64,000 nucleotides of DNA, from contig NZ_FPAC01000001.1 in assembly GCF_900116105.1 (NCBI RefSeq), positions 1,416,862-1,480,861 on the forward strand, in the 5' to 3' direction. Position 1 is the stretch's first letter, and every line of letters starts with the position of its first letter. Source of the DNA: Paenibacillus sp. 453mf (lineage in GTDB: Bacteria > Bacillota > Bacilli > Paenibacillales > Paenibacillaceae). The translations under genes and the position numbers were made by a program. The notes under the pieces were generated by a model that was not told where the DNA came from, ran no database searches, and saw only the letters and a list, made by a program, of their open reading frames with translations. Positions 34,382 to 43,947 of this stretch are shown here, in pieces.

Positions 34382-35014
34382 ATGCAATTCCAACCCAATC
34401 ACCAGAATATGCAGACAGGTGCAGTACCGCCGCAAATGAACCATGGTGGCCATGAGATGTTCGATGTTCATGAAGTATTAGGAGGAGCTGTCACTGCGCT
34501 AAATACTTATACGTTGCTTAGTCAGCATGTTCAGGACCCGGAACTGAAGGACATTATGCAGCGCCAAAAGCAGTTTATGGCAGATGAGTACAACACCACG
34601 TTAGAGTGCTTCAAGTCAGGACAAGATCCGTCCAAACCGACGCAAAGCTACAAAATGCATCAAGGGAATGATTTTACTTACGGAGTACAACCGGGTCAAC
34701 CGAACAAGCCAATTCAATCTGCTGCAGAGATCAATGATGAAGTCATTTCATGTAGCATGTTAAATGTAGTGAAATCCGGTGCAACGGCGAAAACGATGGC
34801 CGCATTAGAATCAACAAATCCGGTGGTGCGCCGTGTACTCGCGGACTCTCTTCCTAACTGTATTGAGATGGCTTATGAAATTTCGCTATATCAAAATAAG
34901 CATGGCTACTACCAAGTACCACAGCTTACACAGCAGGATATGACACATATGCAAAATGGATATGCTCCAGCACAAATCCAGCCACCAATGGGTGGAACAA
35001 CTTCAATTCATTAA
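34382..35014 (+). CDS. Spore coat protein of the CotF family
   Basis: A 210-residue coat-F-domain protein. The coat_F-type helical bundle runs from about HEVLGGAVTALNTYTLLSQHV to MAYEISLYQNKHGYYQVPQL, with Gln/Asn/Pro-rich termini. Such proteins are part of the endospore coat and are made late in sporulation. ATG 34382 was preferred over 34376 because GAGGAGG lies eight bases before it. It supports the view that the host is an endospore former. Confidence 0.88.
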   Translation: MQFQPNHQNMQTGAVPPQMNHGGHEMFDVHEVLGGAVTALNTYTLLSQHVQDPELKDIMQRQKQFMADEYNTTLECFKSGQDPSKPTQSYKMHQGNDFTYGVQPGQPNKPIQSAAEINDEVISCSMLNVVKSGATAKTMAALESTNPVVRRVLADSLPNCIEMAYEISLYQNKHGYYQVPQLTQQDMTHMQNGYAPAQIQPPMGGTTSIH

Positions 35015-35021
35015 TACAAGG

Positions 35022-35056
35022 AAGCATCGGTTCTTAGTTGAATCGATGCTTTTTAC
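35022..35056 (+). terminator. Terminator after the CotF-like gene
   Basis: Stem AAGCATCG/CGATGCTT with a 14-nt loop, followed by TTTTAC. Confidence 0.75.
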
Positions 35057-35106
35057 TTAAGTCATATCATAAATTCTTTGAATAGGATGAATGTCTAGCG
35101 CACACC

Positions 35107-35940
35107 TCAATCAAACTTGGAAGGCGGCACGTAATAATACTTCTTAAATGCCTTAGAGAAGCTGTATGGGTCTGGATACCCGAGCAAGCCAGCAATTTGC
35201 TGGATCGTATACTGCTTGCTGTACAGCAGCTCACGGGCACGATTCATTTTTAGCTGATAGATATAGAGCCCCGGCGTTATTCCCAATGCCTGTTTAAAAT
35301 AGGAAATGAAGTACTTCTCCGACATGCCAGCCATCACCGCAAGTTCACGTGCACGGAGCGGCTGATGCAAGTGTCCTTGAATGTAATCAAGCACAGGCTG
35401 AATGGATTGTAGACTCATGTTTCTTTTGCGATCCGAAGCATGGTCAGCGAATTGGCCTACATATTCTCCTCTTTCATAACATTTCATGATCTTAGCGATT
35501 AAGATCGTAAGACATCCTTTTAAATGAATTCCTGACATCGAAGAGCCAAGCAGATGTTCTTCATATGCCTTCAAGAATAAGCTGATTTCCTCTGTGACAA
35601 GGGAGCTTGTCATAACACCTGCCAGTGGAAACTGGTCTAAGATCCGAAGCTGATCCCCCAAACCGAAGTCAAAATGTGTATATAGAAACCTGCAATCGTC
35701 TTTAAGATTCGAAGCGGTATAAGCTACCTTTGGATCAAACAGAATGAGATCTCCTGCTGAGGCCATATGCAGTTGATCGTTCGTGCGGATTTCAATCTGC
35801 CCCTCATGGAGGTACCATAAGTCATAATCGTGATGCTGCTTGGTCTCGATCCAACCACTCAAATGATGAACTTCTCTGCAGGAATTAATTCGAAGCACGA
35901 CATGCTCTGATAGATCTCTGAATATATTCAAGCTATTCAT
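35107..35940 (-). CDS. AraC family transcriptional regulator
   Basis: A 277-residue AraC-type regulator with an N-terminal cupin sensor (HHDYDLWYLHEGQIEI) and a C-terminal double helix-turn-helix (ELAVMAGMSEKYFISYFKQALGITPGLYI and GLLGYPDPYSFSKAFKKYY). The start at 35940 has GGAGA eight bases upstream; an in-frame ATG 33 nt earlier with GAGAGG close by is an alternative. It is divergent from the GH4 and MFS genes and most likely activates them in the presence of their sugar. Confidence 0.9.
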   Translation of the reverse strand: MNSLNIFRDLSEHVVLRINSCREVHHLSGWIETKQHHDYDLWYLHEGQIEIRTNDQLHMASAGDLILFDPKVAYTASNLKDDCRFLYTHFDFGLGDQLRILDQFPLAGVMTSSLVTEEISLFLKAYEEHLLGSSMSGIHLKGCLTILIAKIMKCYERGEYVGQFADHASDRKRNMSLQSIQPVLDYIQGHLHQPLRARELAVMAGMSEKYFISYFKQALGITPGLYIYQLKMNRARELLYSKQYTIQQIAGLLGYPDPYSFSKAFKKYYYVPPSKFD

Positions 35941-36090
35941 TTCAAGAGTCTCCCATACTTTTAGACATACCATCTTCCTCTCAATATATCATACGCGGAC
36001 AACGGATTTAATGATCATACTAAATGACATGTTTAGCATACTCTGAGGCATTCAGAAATCTAATTCTCCATCCTACAATATAGATAATGA

Positions 36091-37497
36091 ATGGAGGAGA
36101 TGATCATTAGTATTCAACATCCAAAAGTCGTTGTGCTCGGAGCAGGAAGCTTGTTTTTTGGAAGGCAGGCCATCTGGCAAATGGTTCATTCTGAACATCT
36201 GAACAAAGGTACACTAGCCTTGGTTGATACGAATGAGGAACGCTTGAACAAGCTGGTTCAGCTCGCCAAAATGGTTGTCCAGGCAAATAAGGCAGATCTG
36301 AAAATTGAGGGCTCCATTGACCGGAGGCAGGTGCTTAAGGACGCAGACTTCGTCGTGCTCAGCTTTGCAGAAGATACCGTAAAATACCGGGGCCTGGACT
36401 GCGCGATCTCCGAGAAATATGGGATACGGATGTGCTCAGGAGACACCATAGGACCGGGCGGTATATTCCGGGCCATGCGTGAGCTGCCTGTCATTATGGA
36501 ATGTGCGAGAGACATTGAAGAGCTCTGCCCAGAAGCATGGGTGATCAATTACATTAATCCTTCTACCGTCCATGGCATTGCGTTAACAAGGTATGCGCCA
36601 AAGCTTAAGAGCTTTGCTCTATGCGATTCGCATCATATGCCTCACAAGAAGATCATTTATGCCGAGAGAGCAGGCATTATTAACAATAGAAGCGAGTATA
36701 CAGCAGAGATCGACAATAAATTCGATCTGCGCATAGCTGGTGTAAACCACTTTACATGGCTGCTAAAGGCAGAATATGAAGGACGAAATGTACTGCCTGC
36801 TATTGCGGAATCATTGAAGCGATCGGCAGAGACAGAGACCGTTGGAGGAGACACAGGTGCCAAGGCGCTGTTTAATGACGCAATTAGTTACCAATTATAC
36901 GATATTTTTGGATATGTTCCGACCTGTACCGCCCACACGAAGGAATATGTCCCTTACTATCAAGGTCTCGGAAAATTGAAGGATGCCATACCTCCACTAT
37001 CCATTTGGGAAACAGAAGACCGCTACAAGCGACATGAGGAAATGTGGGAGCAGGTAGACCACTTCATAAGCGGTAAAATACCGATTGAGCAGTATATGAC
37101 TTCATTTGGTCCTGACCATGCAACTGATATTATTGAAAATATGGTTGGTGGATTAGGAAAGCCATTCTACATTAACACACTCAACATGGGTGCGGTAACG
37201 AATATGAATGATGATGCTTTTCTAGAATTGTTGTGTGAAGTCGATATGAATGGAGTAAAGCCCCTTCCGGTAGGTGAGATGCCTCGAGGCATTCGCGGCA
37301 TGCAGGAGCTCGTCCTGGATACCCATGAATTGACCGCTGAAGCTGTCATTGAAGGCAGCAGGGAGAAGCTTAGAAGAGCCATGCTTACGGATCCTTTGGT
37401 GAATTCGATTGCTGATGCTGACCAGATCATTATTGAACTGCTTGAGCTTGAAAAAGAGATGATTCCAGAGCATTGGTATACCCAAAGTTATGTATAA
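36091..37497 (+). CDS. GH4 family glycosidase (alpha-galactosidase/glucosidase type)
   Basis: A 468-residue NAD- and metal-dependent glycosidase of family GH4. The NAD loop is GAGSLFFGRQAIW, and INYINPSTV is the family asparagine motif. The metal ligands are the Cys in LCDSHHMP and the His in VNHFTWLL. GH4 works by oxidation at C3 and elimination. Its closest subgroup appears to be MelA/LplD-like rather than the phospho-glycosidases, which is inference. The ATG at 36091 overlaps the only SD-like sequence (GGAGGAG), so the true start is uncertain. It neighbours an MFS transporter and an AraC regulator. Confidence 0.9.
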   Translation: MEEMIISIQHPKVVVLGAGSLFFGRQAIWQMVHSEHLNKGTLALVDTNEERLNKLVQLAKMVVQANKADLKIEGSIDRRQVLKDADFVVLSFAEDTVKYRGLDCAISEKYGIRMCSGDTIGPGGIFRAMRELPVIMECARDIEELCPEAWVINYINPSTVHGIALTRYAPKLKSFALCDSHHMPHKKIIYAERAGIINNRSEYTAEIDNKFDLRIAGVNHFTWLLKAEYEGRNVLPAIAESLKRSAETETVGGDTGAKALFNDAISYQLYDIFGYVPTCTAHTKEYVPYYQGLGKLKDAIPPLSIWETEDRYKRHEEMWEQVDHFISGKIPIEQYMTSFGPDHATDIIENMVGGLGKPFYINTLNMGAVTNMNDDAFLELLCEVDMNGVKPLPVGEMPRGIRGMQELVLDTHELTAEAVIEGSREKLRRAMLTDPLVNSIADADQIIIELLELEKEMIPEHWYTQSYV

Positions 37498-37522
37498 TCT
37501 ATCTTATGAAAATATGGGAACT

Positions 37523-37551
37523 AGCCGCTGAACACAGCGGCTTTTTTCTTT
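37523..37551 (+). terminator. Terminator after the GH4 gene
   Basis: Stem AGCCGCT/AGCGGCT with a 6-nt loop and a run of T residues. Confidence 0.85.
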
Positions 37552-37719
37552 GTTAAACCATTTAGCTTACGAAAGAAAATGAGCACATAATGTACATGAC
37601 TTCAGTCCATGTATCCGCAGGAAGGTTTGATTAAAATATCCACCAATTTAGGTTTGTATGCGCTATAATGACCTAGTGATCATTCTCTCAATTCATTACT
37701 TACATACTTGGAGGGCACC

Positions 37720-38988
37720 ATGGATTCAAATTCAATTCGCCAATTGACTGGCAACGCGAAGGGCTGTCTCATCTATGAACCGCTGTTTCTGATTCCGTAC
37801 AGCATGTTTGTGACGTATAGCTCGATCTTCATGTACGAGCTGGGGGTAACGGAGGCAGGAATCGGCTGGATTACTTCCATTGGACTGCTCGTCCAGGTAC
37901 TCTCTTCCTTCCTTAGCGGATACCTTACAGACCGGATGGGACGTAAGCGTGCCTTGCTCTATTTTGATGTGCTCAGCTGGAGTGTCGCAACACTGCTGTG
38001 GGCGGTTTCCCAAAACTTCTGGTTTTTCGTTATCGCTGCAATCGTGAATGGTTTTCAAAAGGTTCCTCATACCGCTTTTTACTGTCTGCTAGTAGAGGAT
38101 ACAGCTCCTAAACAAAGAACGTACGTATTTACTCTGCTGCAGCTAATTAGTGTGGTGGGGGGATTGTTCGCTCCGATAGGAGGATTGCTGGTCTATCATT
38201 TCTCGCTGGTGCCGGGGGTTCGGATCATGTTCGTTCTGGCCTTCATCATGATGACCATTCAGTTTATCGGACGCCATTATGCGACGAAAGAGACAGAGAT
38301 CGGCTACCGTAAAATGAAGGAATCGAAGTCGATGAGCATCAGAGAAGGAATGTCTGACTACTTGTCCGTGATGAAAATAATGCTTCGCAGCCCTATGCTG
38401 CTGCTTATATTTGGCGTCTACATTCTATTTAACTTTCAAACGACAGTAAAGACGACCTATGTTTCTATCTTCATGGTTGAATATTTGCAGCTAGGGAGCG
38501 GCCTGATCTCTATCTTCCCTGCGTTCTCCTCAATCATCATGCTCATGTTCATGCGGTGGATCATGCCAAGCATCAACGAATCTCAGGTGAATCGCATCAT
38601 GGTATGGGGATTTGTGATTTCTGTATTATCCAATGTCATCCTCGTTGTCGCACCAAAAGGGGACCTTATTATACTCAGTATTAGCACCATCGTTGCGGCG
38701 ATTGGCACGATGATGACTTATCCATATTTGGAGACCGCTGTGGCGAATGCAATTGATGATGATAACCGTGCCAAAATATTTGCTCTGCTCCAGGTGCTCA
38801 TCCTGATCGTCATATCACCTTCCGGGGTCATTGGCGGCTGGACATACGGAATTGATCCGCGAATCCCATTCCTGCTAGTGGCCGGAGCGTTCGTAATCAG
38901 TATCCCGCTGATGATGGTTTATACGAAGAAACAACATCAGGTTCAGCTTGCTTCAGGCTCAAATTCAATGACGAATGACAGCTTTTAG
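37720..38988 (+). CDS. MFS transporter
   Basis: A 422-residue major facilitator with 12 hydrophobic segments and the signature DRMGRKRALLYFD between helices 2 and 3. The start at 37720 has GGAGGG five bases upstream. A terminator lies between it and the GH4 gene, so it probably has its own promoter. Its place beside GH4 and AraC suggests it imports the glycoside or its sugar product, but MFS sequence alone does not show the substrate. Confidence 0.85.
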   Translation: MDSNSIRQLTGNAKGCLIYEPLFLIPYSMFVTYSSIFMYELGVTEAGIGWITSIGLLVQVLSSFLSGYLTDRMGRKRALLYFDVLSWSVATLLWAVSQNFWFFVIAAIVNGFQKVPHTAFYCLLVEDTAPKQRTYVFTLLQLISVVGGLFAPIGGLLVYHFSLVPGVRIMFVLAFIMMTIQFIGRHYATKETEIGYRKMKESKSMSIREGMSDYLSVMKIMLRSPMLLLIFGVYILFNFQTTVKTTYVSIFMVEYLQLGSGLISIFPAFSSIIMLMFMRWIMPSINESQVNRIMVWGFVISVLSNVILVVAPKGDLIILSISTIVAAIGTMMTYPYLETAVANAIDDDNRAKIFALLQVLILIVISPSGVIGGWTYGIDPRIPFLLVAGAFVISIPLMMVYTKKQHQVQLASGSNSMTNDSF

Positions 38989-39019
38989 CTCATCTTCAAG
39001 AGTAACTATTTGCAACATC

Positions 39020-39045
39020 GGCCGCTACCAAGCGGCCTTTTTTAG
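39020..39045 (+). terminator. Terminator after the MFS gene
   Basis: Stem GGCCGC/GCGGCC with a 6-nt loop, followed by TTTTTTT. Confidence 0.85.
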
Positions 39046-39070
39046 GTTCATTTATTGACATGCCTGCTGC

Positions 39071-39334
39071 AGCAAAGAGATCGCAACGCCTGAATTGATT
39101 GGCAATTTCTAGAGAGCCGTTCGCCCTGAGCAGCAGGAAGCAATGAAGGTAATGTTAGTCAACACACCACTAGGGAGAGAAGGGGATTCCAGCGAGATTG
39201 CATCTGCGGTTAGTTTCTTATGCAGCAGCGACGCATCCTACATTACCGGCACAGATTTGCTTGTAGATGGAGGAACGACAGCGAATATGAGCAGAATCGA
39301 AAGAGGATCGATGTTTGTATCTTTCTCGACTTAA
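39071..39334 (+). pseudogene. SDR family C-terminal remnant with internal stop
   Basis: In frame, SKEIATPELIGNF is followed by an amber codon at 39110-39112 and then RAVRPEQQEAMKVML, VNTPLGREGDSSEIASAVSF and ITGTDLLVDGGTT. These are the final third of a short-chain dehydrogenase (TPLGR, the SDASYITG segment and the DGG end). The cofactor-binding and catalytic parts are missing, so this is a dead fragment. Confidence 0.75.
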
Positions 39335-39408
39335 TTACCTATTATTTACATATTTGCGTGGTAAAATAAGGGAGTATGAATGAGATCCGTTATTAGGGAG
39401 GAACAAGA

Positions 39409-40182
39409 ATGCGTGTAATAGAGTTTGATTATCCAGTGAAACAAGTTACCTGCAAAACAGTTGGAGAACGTAAACTGAGCCTGTACATATTTGAGCCTGA
39501 ACATTCCAATGCTTCAGCTAAGAACAGAACGGTCATCCTGTTTTTTAATGGGGGAAGCTTCAAAAAGGGACCTTTGTCCCCGGCTCAATTTCAGAATCAA
39601 GCAAGGTATTTGGCTTCTCAAGGAGTCGTATCCGTCTGTGTTGATTATCGAAATGGTCATGATGAAGGTTTTACTCCGATCCAAGCGATCAGCGATGCAA
39701 AGACCGCAGTAGGATGGGTCAGAAGCAATGCAACGAAACTCGGCATAGATCCAAATCGGGTCGTCATGTGCGGCGCTTCCGCAGGTGGATATACTGCTGT
39801 ATCATCCATTATGTTTGATGAGTTCAATGATGATAACAGTACGAATTATATCCCGAACGCACTGATTGTGTTCGCTGCCGGCATGGATGGAGTGGATATT
39901 ATGGACCGATTATTTCCTCACTTGGCGGAGAGAGCGACTGATATGTCTCCCGTTCATCATATTAAGAAATGCCTGCCGCTTACCCTCTGGATGTGTGGAA
40001 CTTCGGATGAACTTTACGAGCAAAATCTAATCTTCGTCGAGCAAATGAATAAGGCTGGAAATAACATTACTTTTCTTACCTATGAAGGCATGGGGCATGG
40101 ATTCTTTAATTATGGATGGCATGACAACAATCCCTACAACGATACGACATTAAAAATACAGCAGTTCTTGGCATCTTTGTAA
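39409..40182 (+). CDS. Alpha/beta hydrolase (carboxylesterase-like)
   Basis: A 257-residue esterase/lipase of the alpha/beta-hydrolase-3 type. The oxyanion segment is FFNGGSF in place of the usual HGGG, the nucleophile elbow is GASAGG, the acid is Asp in CGTSDELYEQ and the base is His in GMGHGFFN. No signal peptide. The start has AGGGAGGA upstream. The natural substrate is unknown; resemblance is to acetyl-esterases acting on decorated sugars. Confidence 0.88.
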   Translation: MRVIEFDYPVKQVTCKTVGERKLSLYIFEPEHSNASAKNRTVILFFNGGSFKKGPLSPAQFQNQARYLASQGVVSVCVDYRNGHDEGFTPIQAISDAKTAVGWVRSNATKLGIDPNRVVMCGASAGGYTAVSSIMFDEFNDDNSTNYIPNALIVFAAGMDGVDIMDRLFPHLAERATDMSPVHHIKKCLPLTLWMCGTSDELYEQNLIFVEQMNKAGNNITFLTYEGMGHGFFNYGWHDNNPYNDTTLKIQQFLASL

Positions 40183-40366
40183 CCGACTCTTGAGGCTCAT
40201 AAACCTTAATGGTTGCTTCACTAAACGTTCATGCTAATTTAATCAAATGCCTGATTAGCGAAAATTTTCAATGTTTATACATTAAGGAGGGTAGATTCAT
40301 CTTCCAATAAGTTATGAAATTGATTCTAGATGTGAAGGAATTGTGCCCTGTGCAGAGAATTTAAAA

Positions 40367-40386
40367 AATGGAAGAAATATTCCATT
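40367..40386. promoter_or_regulatory. Inverted repeat before catalase
   Basis: AATGGAA-GAAATA-TTCCATT lies 43 bp before the catalase start codon. It may be an operator or a leader hairpin. It does not match the PerR consensus well. Confidence 0.35.
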
Positions 40387-40428
40387 GCAAGCCGCGAAAA
40401 GTACAAATTTTTGAAGGAGGTTTTCATT

Positions 40429-42078
40429 TTGGCAGAGAACAAAGACAAGCATGCATCAAACGAGCAAGATGTACAGCGTGAGACACTAACGACAAGACAA
40501 GGTCATCCAGTAAGGGATAATCAGAACATTCGTACAATCGGTAATCGTGGACCAGCCACACTTGAAAACTATCATTTCATTGAAAAAATTTCTCATTTTG
40601 ACCGGGAAGAGGTACCTGAGCGTGTCGTGCATGCCAGAGGAACCGGAGCATTTGGATATTTCGAAACATACGGAAAAGTGGGAGATGAGCCAGTAGAGAA
40701 ATACACTCGTGCCAAAGTATTCTCAGGCGCGGGTAAGAAAACGCCTCTGATGGTTAGATTCTCCACGGTCGCAGGGGCGAAGGACTCTCCAGAGACCGCG
40801 CGCGATCCCCGCGGATTTGCAGTTAAAATGTACACGGAAGACGGCAACTGGGATCTCGTGGGCAACAATCTAAAAATCTTCTTTATCCGGGATGCCATGA
40901 AATTCCCTGATATGATTCACGCTTTTAAGGCGGACCCTGCTTCTAACGTATCTCATCCTCAGCGGATGTTTGACTTTGTATCACGCTCGCCTGAAGCGAC
41001 GCATATGATTACATTCCTGTTCTCTCCATGGGGTATACCGGCTACATATCGCCATATGCAAGGCTCAGGGGTTAATACTTATAAGTGGGTCAATGAGAAA
41101 GGCGAGGCCGTGCTTGTAAAATATCACTGGGAGCCGAAACAAGGTATTCGTAACCTCACCCAGGAGGAAGCAGACTCTATACAAGCGAAGAACGTCGGAC
41201 ATGCGACTCAGGATTTGTATGAAGCCATTGAACGAGGCGATTATCCAGAATGGGAGCTGTTCGTACAGATTATGGAGGATGACTATCATCCTGAGCTGGA
41301 TTTTGATCCGTTGGATGATACGAAGCTGTGGCCAGAAGATAAATTCCCATGGCTTCCGGTAGGTCGTATGGTGCTGGATCGTAATCCGGTTGATTTTCAC
41401 GCGGAGATTGAACAAGCGGCATTCGGTACCGGTGTGCTGGTGGACGGAATGGATTTCTCAGACGATAAAATGCTGCAAGGCCGCACATTCTCCTACTCGG
41501 ATACGCAGCGGTATCGCGTAGGGGCGAACTATCTTAAGCTTCCGGTAAACGCACCGAAAACGGAGGTTCGCACGAACCAGCATCGGGGTCAGATGGATAT
41601 TCGAGATCCGAAGGAATCCGGAGACAACCCGCATATCAACTACGAGCCGTCCATGATTGGCGGGTATCAGGAAGCAAGCAGGGAAGGTCATCCTCAACAC
41701 CGACCTACCTATAATGCAGCAGCCATGAGCGAACCCATTGACCGCCCTAATAACTATGGTCAGGCAGGGGATACCTATCGCAGCTTTGAGGATTGGGAAC
41801 GTGATGAATTGATCAAGAACCTGTCTGATGCTCTTGCTGTATGTGACCCTAGAATTCAAACGGCGATGATTGAACATTTCACACAGGCGGATGAAGACTA
41901 TGGCCGCCGCGTGAGCGAAGGAATTGAGAAGAAGGTAGAAGAACTGCGTAAGATGGAACAGGAAGGCAAGCTTCCTGGCCGTGAATCGGGTTCTTCTAAA
42001 TATGGCCAGGGCTCTCTGGCAGCGAACAAAGCAACCGAGGATGCCGTGAAGAAGAGCCATGAGGCGGATCCATATTGA
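40429..42078 (+). CDS. Catalase (monofunctional, heme)
   Basis: A 549-residue clade-type heme catalase that dismutates hydrogen peroxide. The active-site His lies in [11 protein letters not shown], the Asn in [13 protein letters not shown], and the proximal Tyr region is [19 protein letters not shown]-binding-type residues and a small C-terminal extension ending KSHEADPY are present. TTG 40429 was chosen over TTG 40411 because AAGGAGG sits between them, eight bases before 40429. The C-terminal extension resembles that of Bacillus KatX/KatA-type enzymes. Confidence 0.95.
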   Translation: MAENKDKHASNEQDVQRETLTTRQGHPVRDNQNIRTIGNRGPATLENYHFIEKISHFDREEVPERVVHARGTGAFGYFETYGKVGDEPVEKYTRAKVFSGAGKKTPLMVRFSTVAGAKDSPETARDPRGFAVKMYTEDGNWDLVGNNLKIFFIRDAMKFPDMIHAFKADPASNVSHPQRMFDFVSRSPEATHMITFLFSPWGIPATYRHMQGSGVNTYKWVNEKGEAVLVKYHWEPKQGIRNLTQEEADSIQAKNVGHATQDLYEAIERGDYPEWELFVQIMEDDYHPELDFDPLDDTKLWPEDKFPWLPVGRMVLDRNPVDFHAEIEQAAFGTGVLVDGMDFSDDKMLQGRTFSYSDTQRYRVGANYLKLPVNAPKTEVRTNQHRGQMDIRDPKESGDNPHINYEPSMIGGYQEASREGHPQHRPTYNAAAMSEPIDRPNNYGQAGDTYRSFEDWERDELIKNLSDALAVCDPRIQTAMIEHFTQADEDYGRRVSEGIEKKVEELRKMEQEGKLPGRESGSSKYGQGSLAANKATEDAVKKSHEADPY

Positions 42079-42138
42079 TCTGCAATGGAATGTACTGTTG
42101 ACTAATTTTTGACATGAATAATTAAGCAATGGTTTTAG

Positions 42139-42182
42139 AAACGTCATTTCCCTAGAAGGATTTAGGGAGGTGACGTTTTTAT
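42139..42182 (+). terminator. Terminator after catalase
   Basis: A long hairpin (AAACGTCA...TGACGTTT outside, TCCCTA/TAGGGA inside) followed by TTTTATTTG. Confidence 0.8.
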
Positions 42183-42381
42183 TTGTGATTCCTTCTTGTA
42201 TTAAACCATAATTAGAGTTATTATAGACATATGATATCTATAATAAAATGACGCAAACAGACAGATAATAAAAAGCAGAAATAGCAATTTGCAACATCGA
42301 AGTAGTAACAGCAATACAAACTGTAACATAATATCATCTCTCGCGTGTCAAAATTCGTAAGTTTGAAAGGGGATTAAATAT
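42183..42381. other. Gap before the thioredoxin-reductase-like gene
   Basis: Contains a perfect 10-bp inverted repeat TTATTATAGA/TCTATAATAA (42218-42227 and 42237-42246) with a 9-bp spacer. No gene was recognised. The repeat could be an operator for the downstream gene. Confidence 0.45.
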
Positions 42382-43290
42382 ATGACTTATGATTGCATTA
42401 TCGTTGGTGGTGGCCCTGCAGGTTTAAATGCGGCACTTGTGTTAGGCCGAGCAAGAAAGAGCGTCTTGGTCATTGATGCAGAAGAGCCTCGTAACAGAGT
42501 CACCCGTCACTCTCATGGATTTCTTACCCGGGATGGAATCACCCCACATGAGTTCCGGCGTGTTGCCAAGGAGCAGATCGAGGCGTATCCAAATGTTACG
42601 TTTACCACAGATACAGCGATTTCTGCGGGTGGCGCAGATGGGGATTTTACGATCACCACTGAAAAAGGAACCACGTATCATTCTAAAAAGCTGCTACTGG
42701 CTATTGGAAAGAGAGATCTCAAACTTCCAATCGATGGATTGGCCGAGGTGTATGGGAAGAGTGCTTTTGTCTGTCCTTACTGCGATGGCTGGGAACTCAG
42801 AGACCAGAAGCTTGTCGTTATCGTTAGTCATGATAAGGCTCTTCATATGGCAAAGACTTTATCCGGCTGGAGTCGAGATTTCACGATCTGTACGAATGGA
42901 GATGAGAAGCTGACGGAACAGGACAGGGAAGAGCTGAATAATCATAATATTTCAGTATTTGACACTCGTATCTCTGAGATTAAGTCGATTGGCGGGATGG
43001 TTGAGAGTGTTCATTTGGAGGATGGAACGATGATTCCATGTACCGGGATTTTCTTTGCCCCAGAACTCGGGATCGGCTCTGACCTTCCTCAGCTTCTGGA
43101 CTGTGAATCATCCGAGGATGGAACGATTGTTGTAGATAAGTTTGGGAAGACGAGTGTGCCCGGAGTTTACAGTGCGGGAGATTCGGCAACTCAGATGTAT
43201 CAGCTTATTATGGCTGCTTCGATGGGTTCCTTAGCAGCTGTAGGAATCAACTCAGAACTGCTGGCAGAAGCTTGGGAGCAGTCTTGGTGA
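42382..43290 (+). CDS. Thioredoxin-reductase-like FAD disulfide oxidoreductase
   Basis: A 302-residue pyridine nucleotide-disulfide oxidoreductase. The FAD loop is GGGPAGLNAALVLGR, the redox pair is Cys131-Pro-Tyr-Cys134 (CPYCDGWE) and the second FAD motif is GVYSAGDSATQ. The NADPH loop expected after the CxxC (GGGxSA) is replaced by VIVSHDKALHM, so canonical NADPH binding is doubtful. Proteins of this type include GliT-like dithiol oxidases and orphan ferredoxin-linked reductases. It is followed by an Rrf2 regulator. Confidence 0.88.
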   Translation: MTYDCIIVGGGPAGLNAALVLGRARKSVLVIDAEEPRNRVTRHSHGFLTRDGITPHEFRRVAKEQIEAYPNVTFTTDTAISAGGADGDFTITTEKGTTYHSKKLLLAIGKRDLKLPIDGLAEVYGKSAFVCPYCDGWELRDQKLVVIVSHDKALHMAKTLSGWSRDFTICTNGDEKLTEQDREELNNHNISVFDTRISEIKSIGGMVESVHLEDGTMIPCTGIFFAPELGIGSDLPQLLDCESSEDGTIVVDKFGKTSVPGVYSAGDSATQMYQLIMAASMGSLAAVGINSELLAEAWEQSW

Positions 43291-43294
43291 ATTC

Positions 43295-43347
43295 TTGACG
43301 CTGTCTTTCAATAAAAGGTATTATGGTCTCATAAAATCTTTTATTGA
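43295..43347 (+). promoter_or_regulatory. Promoter plus 10-bp operator palindrome before the Rrf2 gene
   Basis: TTGACG (43295-43300) and TATTAT (43319-43324) are 18 bp apart. A perfect inverted repeat TCAATAAAAG/CTTTTATTGA (43308-43317 and 43338-43347) overlaps the spacer and the region after the -10, suggesting strong autorepression by the Rrf2 protein. Confidence 0.6.
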
Positions 43348-43362
43348 GGCGATGATAAGCAT

Positions 43363-43761
43363 ATGAAATACTCCAAGGCAACGAATTACGCTTTGCATAC
43401 CATGCTGTTTCTTGCAGCAGCAACTCCGGATAAGCCTGTAGGTGTACAGCAGCTGGCTGAGCGGCAGAATGTCTCTCCTACGTATTTGTCCAAGATCTTG
43501 ACGAAGCTGGTCAAGGCCGGGATGATTGAATCAGTGTCAGGTGCGAATGGCGGATATAGTTTAAGACGCGGCTGGGAGGAAATCTCCTTCCTCGATATCA
43601 TTCATGCGATAGAAGGAACAACATCCTTGTTCGAATGCAATTTGAATCATGGTTCCGAATGTATGATTCAGCAGGTCGTGCTTGAAGCTGAGGACAGAAT
43701 GGAACAACATCTGAGAAGACAGACCATATCCAGTCTTGCGAAGAAGTTGCAGGCAAAATGA
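43363..43761 (+). CDS. Rrf2 family transcriptional regulator
   Basis: A 132-residue Rrf2-type regulator. The helix-turn-helix covers residues 2-60 (KATNYALHTMLFLAAA, VSPTYLSKILTKLVKAGMIESVSG) with the wing ANGGYSL. It keeps only Cys92 and Cys100 of the three cysteines that bind iron-sulfur in NsrR/IscR, so it may be a thiol sensor (YwnA/CymR-like). It lies just downstream of the disulfide oxidoreductase but has its own promoter, fitting redox control of that neighbour. Confidence 0.9.
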   Translation: MKYSKATNYALHTMLFLAAATPDKPVGVQQLAERQNVSPTYLSKILTKLVKAGMIESVSGANGGYSLRRGWEEISFLDIIHAIEGTTSLFECNLNHGSECMIQQVVLEAEDRMEQHLRRQTISSLAKKLQAK

Positions 43762-43947
43762 TGACCGAAGTTCATTACTATATACAAAAAGGATATGGAA
43801 CAAAGTACGGTGAACATTGTACATGCTTTATAAGGTAGTCGGCACATGCAAGGCTTACTACCTTTGCAACATCATATATACTCTTACATCACGCTTCATT
43901 ATAGACATCATCTATCTATAAACACTTTAAATAAAGGAGAAGAATCA

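Noticed and set aside
40260-40300. Sigma-B promoter before catalase
   Set aside because: GTTTAT and GGGTAG are only 10 bp apart, too close for sigma-B.
41458-42147. Long open frame antisense to catalase (229 codons)
   Set aside because: It mirrors the codon pattern of the catalase gene, has no ribosome binding site and no protein family features.
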